The position numbers were made by a program, and so were the translations under genes. 18,188 bases of DNA from an uncultured beta proteobacterium (GTDB lineage Bacteria > Pseudomonadota > Gammaproteobacteria > Burkholderiales > Burkholderiaceae_C), in assembly GCA_903840825.1 (NCBI GenBank), contig CAIMHL010000194.1, positions 1-18,188 on the forward strand. Reading direction: 5' to 3'. How positions within the stretch are numbered: position 1 is the stretch's first letter; each line of letters begins with the position of its first letter. Below, in pieces: positions 14,902-18,188 of the stretch. The notes below the pieces were generated by a model. It did no database searches. It was not told the DNA's origin and saw only the letters and a list, made by a program, of their open reading frames with translations.

Positions 14902-16083
14902 TCATTTACGCATCACCACAAGACCTTTGAGGTATTCGCCCTCGGGGAAGTTGATCGTCATGGGGTGGTCGGGGGCACCGCCCATGCGCTCGGTAATGTA
15001 GCCATCGACCTGCGCATCGATGCCCGCAGAGGCCACAATTTTATGGAACAAATCAGCACTCACCCCGCCCGAGCACGAGTAGGTGAACAACACGCCGCCA
15101 GGAGCCAGCAGCTTGAAGGCCAGACGGTTAATGTCTTTGTAGGCCCGTGCCGCGCGCTCGGCGTGCGAAATGGTAGGGGCAAACTTGGGCGGGTCCAAAA
15201 TAATGGCGTCAAAAGTGCGTCCCTCGGCGGCAAATTTGCGCAAAGACGCGTTCACATCGGCGTCCATAAAGGTGGCGCGGCTGGCCTCAAATCCGTTCAA
15301 GGCCACATTGGCAGCAGCGGTTTCCAGTGCCGGGCCTGAGGAGTCAATAGACGTCACATGCGCTGCGCCACCCGTCAAAGCCGCCACGGTGAAGCCGCCG
15401 GTGTAGCAAAAGCAGTTGAGCACGCGCTCGAATTTGAGGCGACGGGTGGTCTGGGCAAACAAGTTGCGGCTGTCGCGCTGGTCCAGATAGAAGCCTGTTT
15501 TGTGGCCGGTAGCGATGTTGACGCGCAGTTTCCAGTCGTGTTCTTGGAGCACCAACTCGGTGGGGCCAGTGCCGCGCAGCCAGCCGGTCACTTCGGGCAA
15601 GCCTTCCAGCTTGCGGCCGCTCGCGTCAGAGCGCTCGTACAGCTTGGTCAATCCTGTGGCGGTCAGCAAGGCATCGGCCAGCACGTCTTTCCAGCGCTCG
15701 GCGCCGCTGGACAAAAACTGCGCCACCAAGGTGTCGCCGTACTGGTCAACGATCAAGCCGGGTAAGCCGTCTGATTCGCCGTGCACCAGACGCCGGCTGT
15801 CGCTATTGATGTTAAATCGATCTCTGGCAGCCACTGAGCGGGCACAAGCAGCTACTAAAAAAGGAGCATCTATGCATTCGGATTCAGTGAAACTCCAGAC
15901 CCGCGCCCGTATTTTTGAGCTTGGACTGAAGGCAGCCCAGCCTAAAAAGGTGCCGTCGTGTGACGCAACGCGCACGGTTTCGCCCGCATCGGCGCTGCCT
16001 TGGGCAATGGCGGACTCGAAAATCCAGGGATGGCGGCGTTGGAGCGAGCGCTCTTTGCCCGCTTTAAGTTGAATAGTTTTCAT
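14902..16083 (-). CDS. rlmI: class I SAM-dependent rRNA methyltransferase, RlmI-like (23S rRNA m5C1962)
   Basis: The family methylates C5 of a cytosine in 23S rRNA (C1962 in E. coli RlmI/YccW). The 393-residue product matches RlmI length and layout: an N-terminal PUA-like RNA-binding domain (about 1-70), a central segment with LVHGESDGLPGLIVDQYG (99-116), the GFYLDQRDSR signature (197-206), SAM-binding NCFCYTGGF (223-231), the LDPPKF motif (296-301) and the cysteine motif YSCSG (335-339). ATG 16083 follows xerC by 27 nt, so it probably shares the xerC transcript. Codons at about 15845-15871 are strikingly A/T-ending for this gene (see the repeat feature there). The exact target base is inferred from the family. 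Confidence 0.88.
   Translation of the reverse strand: MKTIQLKAGKERSLQRRHPWIFESAIAQGSADAGETVRVASHDGTFLGWAAFSPSSKIRARVWSFTESECIDAPFLVAACARSVAARDRFNINSDSRRLVHGESDGLPGLIVDQYGDTLVAQFLSSGAERWKDVLADALLTATGLTKLYERSDASGRKLEGLPEVTGWLRGTGPTELVLQEHDWKLRVNIATGHKTGFYLDQRDSRNLFAQTTRRLKFERVLNCFCYTGGFTVAALTGGAAHVTSIDSSGPALETAAANVALNGFEASRATFMDADVNASLRKFAAEGRTFDAIILDPPKFAPTISHAERAARAYKDINRLAFKLLAPGGVLFTYSCSGGVSADLFHKIVASAGIDAQVDGYITERMGGAPDHPMTINFPEGEYLKGLVVMRK
15842..15871 (-). repeat. AT-rich island in rlmI related to one in murD (possible dispersed-repeat remnant)
   Basis: The 30 nt here match 4350-4379 in murD at 23 of 30 positions, with a 22-nt core (15847-15868 against 4355-4376) matching at 19. The codons read GAT GCT CCT TTT TTA GTA and then GCT GCT TGT, all A/T-ending, unlike the surroundings. 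From memory the motif resembles a short repeat common in Comamonadaceae genomes; that is not checked here. Confidence 0.45.
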
Positions 16084-16110
16084 CGCACCGATTGTCGAGG
16101 CTAAAGCACC

Positions 16111-17130
16111 CTACTTCTTATCGCCCACTTTAATCTTGGCCCGGGGGTGGGCGGCATCGTAGGCTTTGGCCAGATGTTGGAAATCAAGCCGGGTGTAAAC
16201 CTGCGTGGTGGTGATGCTGGCGTGGCCCAACAACTCTTGCACCGCCCGCAAATCGCTGCTGGACTGCAGCAGGTGGCTGGCAAACGAGTGGCGCAGCATG
16301 TGTGGATGCACTGGGGCGTCGAGGCCAGCTTGCATGCTGCGACGGCGCAGGCGCTGCCAGATGGACTGCGGCGTCAAACGAGTGGCGCCGCGCCCGATAA
16401 AAAGCGCGGGCTGCACGGGTAAAAAGCCCCCAGTGCGCGGTGCAGCACTCAACACCGCTTCGCGCAACACCAGCCAGTGGGCCAGCGCAGCGACCGCTTT
16501 GACACCCACCGGCACGGTTCTGCGCTTGCTGCCTTTGCCCAGCACATGGGCCTCGCCTGCCTGCAGGTTGACCCAGCCCCGGGCAGCGGCGGTCTCACTC
16601 ACGTCAAGCCCGGTAAGCTCACCGACGCGCAGGCCACCGCCGTACAGCAGCTCCACCATGGCGGCGTCACGCGCCTCTATCCAGGGTTGCTGGCTCTCGC
16701 TCTCGAAGCTGGCCAGCCGCACGGCATCGTCCACACTCAGGGCTTTGGGCAAGGGTTTGCCAGCTTTGGGCGCGCGCACGTCTTGCACGGGGTTGCTGGC
16801 CACCTGCCCCTCGCGCCCCAGCCAGACATACAAACCGCGCCAGCCTGACAAAATCAGCGCAATCCCCCGCGCACTGCGGCCCGCGCCGTGCATGTGCGCT
16901 ACCCAGCGCCGGATGTGGGTGTTTTGAACCTGCAGCAAAGTCACGCTGGCTTGTTGCGCATAGTGGCGCAGCCTCAAGAGGTCCAGCGCATAGAGCTCAA
17001 CGGTGCGCGCGGCCAAGCGTTTTTCAACGCGCACATGCTCCAAATAGCGCTCAACCCAGGCTTGGTCCTTGTCTGAGGGCAAGGGTACTGGGCTGGGCGC
17101 CTGCGCGCCCTCATTTAACCGGTTCACCAC
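16111..17130 (-). CDS. xerC: tyrosine recombinase XerC (chromosome dimer resolution)
   Basis: XerC with XerD resolves chromosome dimers at dif during division. The 339-residue protein has the N-terminal SAM-like core-binding domain (about 22-110) and a catalytic domain with the full tyrosine-recombinase set: Arg168 in GGGLRVGEL, a Lys in the GKGSKRR hairpin (about 199-202), His277 and Arg280 in HPHMLRHSF, His303 in LGHAS, and the nucleophile Tyr312 in TTTQVYTRLD. It is somewhat longer than E. coli XerC (298), through a Pro-rich N-terminal tail and small insertions. The start is one of two adjacent GTG codons (17130 or 17127). XerC rather than XerD is chosen from the dapF-DUF484-xerC order, the same order as in E. 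coli. Confidence 0.93.
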   Translation of the reverse strand: MVNRLNEGAQAPSPVPLPSDKDQAWVERYLEHVRVEKRLAARTVELYALDLLRLRHYAQQASVTLLQVQNTHIRRWVAHMHGAGRSARGIALILSGWRGLYVWLGREGQVASNPVQDVRAPKAGKPLPKALSVDDAVRLASFESESQQPWIEARDAAMVELLYGGGLRVGELTGLDVSETAAARGWVNLQAGEAHVLGKGSKRRTVPVGVKAVAALAHWLVLREAVLSAAPRTGGFLPVQPALFIGRGATRLTPQSIWQRLRRRSMQAGLDAPVHPHMLRHSFASHLLQSSSDLRAVQELLGHASITTTQVYTRLDFQHLAKAYDAAHPRAKIKVGDKK

Positions 17131-17169
17131 GGGCCTTGGTTCATGGCGGGGAGCTCTAGACCCCGTGGC

Positions 17170-17862
17170 TTAGTCGCGAGTTAAGGGCGAAAGCGCCGCA
17201 CTGGCCAACTCGGCCAGACGGGCCAAAAAGTCAGTGCCCATCGAGCTATTGAAACGCTGCACATCGGGCGAGGCCAACACCAGCAAGCCAAAGGCGGGGT
17301 TGGTGCTGCCGATCAGGCCGCTGCGCAAGGGCAAGATAGCCAGCGACTTGACTTGTGAAGGCTCGCCGAGCCAGTTCACCACTTCAAACCCACTGTTGGC
17401 CCCGCAAAAGGGCTCTGTCAAAGAAGCGGCAAAGCGCTGCGTATCCTCATTCACGCCGAGCGCAAAGTCGGCCTGGGCAAAGGCGGGCGACACGCCCCAG
17501 ACCTTGATGGCGACTTGGGGCACGCCAAACTGAGTCTCAATTTCGTCCGCCATGCAGCCGGGCAAGTCCATGGGATCGGGTGTCAAAAACAGGGTGCGCG
17601 CCCATTGCACGAGCTTGACAGAGAGCACCGTGTTCTCGCCGCCGTGGCGGATCATGTCTAGGTTGCGCCCCTCCAGCATCTTGATTTTGTCGCGTAAGAG
17701 CGTGGCTTGGCGCTCTTGCAGACTCACCGCCCGGTTGCTGTGGGGGCTGGTGAGTTGCACGGCGGCCAGCAATTCGGCGTGGCGCTCAAAGAAATCAGGG
17801 GCATTGGCCAGGTAGTTGGCAATGTCGTCTTCGGTGATGGCGTTGGTAAAAGGAGTGGTCAT
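17170..17862 (-). CDS. DUF484 family protein (GAF-like)
   Basis: This 230-residue protein begins with the typical DUF484 N-terminus, TEDDIANYLANAPDFFERH (10-28), followed by a probable coiled coil (SLQERQATLLRDKIKMLEGRN, about 47-67) and a GAF-like C-terminal domain. The biochemical role of the family is not known to me. Its place between dapF and xerC is conserved (yigA in E. coli). ATG 17862 lies 6 nt after the dapF stop, and 39 nt separate it from xerC, so co-transcription is likely. No membrane segment or signal peptide is visible. Confidence 0.9.
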   Translation of the reverse strand: MTTPFTNAITEDDIANYLANAPDFFERHAELLAAVQLTSPHSNRAVSLQERQATLLRDKIKMLEGRNLDMIRHGGENTVLSVKLVQWARTLFLTPDPMDLPGCMADEIETQFGVPQVAIKVWGVSPAFAQADFALGVNEDTQRFAASLTEPFCGANSGFEVVNWLGEPSQVKSLAILPLRSGLIGSTNPAFGLLVLASPDVQRFNSSMGTDFLARLAELASAALSPLTRD

Positions 17863-17868
17863 ATAAAG

Positions 17869-18188
17869 TTACAAGTGGTCTGGCAAAGTGATTTCACCAT
17901 GAAAAACAGTGACGGCGGGGCCGGTCATCATCACCGGCGCTGACGCGCCGGCCCAGAAAATAGTCAGGGAGCCACCCCGAGTTTGCACGTCGACGGTGCT
18001 ATCGAGCAAGCCTAGGCGAATCCCGGCCACCACAGCAGCGCAAGCGCCGGTGCCGCAGGCCAGGGTTTCACCTGCCCCGCGTTCATACACCCGCAGGCGT
18101 ATGTGGCCCCGGTCCACGACCTGCATGAACCCGGCGTTGACGCGATTCGGGAAACGGGGGTGGTGTTCAATCAAAGGGCCCTGTGCCA
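17869..18188 (-). CDS. dapF: diaminopimelate epimerase DapF (partial, C-terminal part)
   Basis: DapF interconverts LL- and meso-diaminopimelate, supplying meso-DAP for lysine and for peptidoglycan. The 5' part is outside the window; about 105 C-terminal residues remain, open to the window edge. They include GPLIEHHPRFPNRVNAGFMQ and the GAGETLACGTGACAAVVAG active-site segment, which carries the catalytic cysteine (ACGTGAC) of the second half of the enzyme. The TTG at 18174 is an internal Leu codon, not a start. The TAA stop is 6 nt before the DUF484 gene. Confidence 0.96.
   Translation of the reverse strand, partial: AQGPLIEHHPRFPNRVNAGFMQVVDRGHIRLRVYERGAGETLACGTGACAAVVAGIRLGLLDSTVDVQTRGGSLTIFWAGASAPVMMTGPAVTVFHGEITLPDHL

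Noticed and set aside
17124..17144. Six-codon minus-strand frame ATG...TGA whose stop overlaps the second xerC GTG
   Set aside because: It could be a coupled leader peptide, but so short a frame is expected by chance and no Shine-Dalgarno sequence precedes it.

Overview
The window is a compact block of chromosomal housekeeping genes, all read on the minus strand. It is moderately GC-rich and looks like a betaproteobacterium of the Comamonadaceae (Rhodoferax/Polaromonas/Limnohabitans-like). That placement is an inference from protein sequence character, a single-ORF MurE-MurF fusion, a DksA that lacks the usual zinc-finger cysteines, and gene order. I see no mobile element, CRISPR array, tRNA or rRNA.

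In transcription order (high to low coordinates) the right-hand part holds the 3' end of dapF (lysine/meso-DAP synthesis), a DUF484 gene, xerC, an RlmI-type 23S rRNA methyltransferase gene, a CobW/COG0523 metal-chaperone GTPase gene with a histidine-rich loop, and a DksA-type gene with a long Lys/Ala/Pro-rich N-terminal extension. A strong Rho-independent terminator closes dksA at 12545-12579. The dapF-DUF484-xerC group is tightly spaced and the rlmI-like gene follows xerC by 27 nt.

About 400 bp without a gene (12209-12609) separates this from the dcw (division and cell wall) cluster. The gap holds the dksA terminator, an AT-rich stretch with nested dyad symmetries, and a series of 10-bp-spaced GTG-type direct repeats just ahead of mraZ that look like MraZ autoregulatory boxes.

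The dcw cluster then runs mraZ, rsmH (mraW), ftsL, ftsI, murEF (fused), mraY, murD, ftsW, murG and the 5' two-thirds or so of murC, which leaves the window at base 1. Genes are packed by 1-4 nt start/stop overlaps (ATGA, GTGA, TGATG) or gaps of 3-15 nt, so the block is almost certainly one operon with translational coupling. Together it encodes the cytoplasmic Mur ligases, lipid I and lipid II synthesis (MraY, MurG), the septal synthase FtsW with its transpeptidase FtsI, and the divisome linker FtsL. The partial dapF upstream supplies the meso-DAP used by MurE.

The most noteworthy points are the MraZ-box array, the MurE-MurF fusion, the extended cysteine-poor DksA beside a COG0523 GTPase, and related AT-rich sequence islands inside murD, rlmI and murE that resemble a short dispersed repeat. 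I found no convincing wholly new system.
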